From contig DMTU01000224.1 in NCBI GenBank assembly GCA_003476595.1, positions 33,943 through 39,125 on the forward strand: a stretch of DNA of 5,183 nt, in the 5' to 3' direction. The notes beneath the pieces were generated by a model. The model was not told the DNA's origin. It ran no database searches and saw nothing but the letters and a program-made list of their open reading frames with translations. Within the stretch, counting starts at the first letter, position 1; every line of letters starts with the position of its first letter. Shown piece after piece: positions 4,922 through 5,183 of this stretch. Source of the DNA: Acidimicrobiaceae bacterium (GTDB lineage: Bacteria; Actinomycetota; Acidimicrobiia; Acidimicrobiales; Salinilacustritrichaceae). The position numbers and the translations under genes were made by a program.

Positions 4922-5183
4922 CCGTCACCGAGGCACCCCGGTTCCCGGGTCAGCACCGGATGGGACGGCACCGAGAGGTCGATCGAGGCCAGGCACGCCC
5001 GGTCGACCCGGGCGTGCACGGTGCGGAACGCCTCCACCTTGGCGTCGAGGTCGGAGGTGTCGCCGAGCTCGACGACCCCGCCCTCCACCAGCTGCAGCCG
5101 CAGGTCGGGCTCGAGGTGGACGGCGGCCACCGCGCCGGCGGGGTTGACCCGCAGCCGACCGGCGAGGCCGACGGCGGCGAGCT
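4918..5183 (-). CDS. ftsQ: Cell division protein FtsQ, C-terminal fragment (5' end outside window)
   Basis: Only the last 87 residues are present; the frame is open to the right edge and ends at a TGA at 4918-4920. FtsQ is a bitopic membrane protein whose extracytoplasmic POTRA and beta domains join FtsL and FtsB in the divisome. What is visible fits the end of the beta domain: a strand-like stretch (VAAVHLEPDLRLQLVEGG), then VVELGD followed by an acidic DLDAKVEAF segment, the position where the family has 'G..v.lGd..dl..Kl.al', and a closing stretch IDLSVPSHPVL, matching the 'iDvsvP..pvv' end of FtsQ. The last residues (TREPGCLGDG) are a short tail. Position directly upstream of ftsZ on the same strand is the usual one for ftsQ and supports the call. 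The N-terminal cytoplasmic part, transmembrane helix and POTRA domain lie outside. The GTG at 5128-5130 is internal, because the frame and the homology-like pattern continue upstream of it. Confidence 0.87.
   Translation of the reverse strand, partial: LAAVGLAGRLRVNPAGAVAAVHLEPDLRLQLVEGGVVELGDTSDLDAKVEAFRTVHARVDRACLASIDLSVPSHPVLTREPGCLGDG

Noticed and set aside
4743..4928. Minus-strand 61-codon frame (and an overlapping 139-codon frame at 4502-4921) in the ftsQ-ftsZ gap
   Set aside because: The peptide carries a run of Thr-Ser pairs produced by the hexamer repeat and has no domain. The region is better explained as promoter and leader, and the longer frame runs into ftsZ out of frame.
1..5183. 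A novel defence, mobile or CRISPR system
   Set aside because: The window was read for direct repeats with spacers, terminal inverted repeats, transposase, integrase or nuclease motifs and a base-composition break. None was seen; all assigned genes belong to the conserved division cluster except the unrecognised edge fragment.

Overview
The window is a high-GC, actinobacterial cell-division locus read entirely on the minus strand. In transcription order (right to left) it runs: ftsQ (3' end only), ftsZ, pgeF/ylmD, yggS/ylmE, sepF/ylmF, yggT/ylmG (sepG), divIVA (wag31), and the start of an unrecognised small membrane protein cut by the left edge. This is the classical ftsQ-ftsZ-ylmDEFG-divIVA order of Gram-positive bacteria. 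The very high GC, GTG starts, strongly Streptomyces-like FtsZ, SepF plus DivIVA and no ftsA between ftsQ and ftsZ all point to Actinomycetota. The FtsZ and DivIVA details would fit class Acidimicrobiia or a similar deep branch, but that placement is inference.

Layout. 4918-5183: last 87 residues of FtsQ. 4687-4917: a 231-bp gap with a well-formed promoter (TTGACC, 18 bp, TACGCT) whose -35 box contains the ftsQ stop codon, followed by a leader of about 200 nt with a hexamer repeat, a perfect GC-rich hairpin and a short direct repeat. 3583-4686: ftsZ. 2205-3571: pgeF and yggS, joined by a 4-nt ATGA overlap. 1589-2182: sepF. 1336-1578: yggT. 1255-1335: an 81-bp gap without a Shine-Dalgarno but with a TACGAT -10 box placed so that divIVA may be a leaderless transcript. 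280-1254: divIVA. 140-279: a non-coding gap with weak hairpins and a TATGAT -10 box. 1-139: an N-terminal fragment of a two-helix membrane protein with a strong Shine-Dalgarno and GTG start.

How the genes work together. FtsZ forms the cytokinetic ring. SepF is the likely membrane tether through the FtsZ C-terminal peptide DVPSFLK. YggT/SepG is a small membrane partner, FtsQ belongs to the FtsQLB part of the divisome, and DivIVA marks curved membrane and directs polar or septal wall growth. PgeF (peptidoglycan precursor editing) and YggS (PLP homeostasis) are metabolic genes conserved in this position. Spacing from ftsZ to yggT is 22 bp or less, so ftsZ-pgeF-yggS-sepF-yggT is likely one operon, with divIVA and the edge gene also having promoters of their own.

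No mobile element, CRISPR array, tRNA, rRNA or foreign-looking segment was seen, and I found no evidence of an undescribed system. The points most worth a second look are the unannotated edge gene, the possible leaderless divIVA start, the structured ftsZ leader, and the 11-residue periodicity and paired FDDD motifs of DivIVA.
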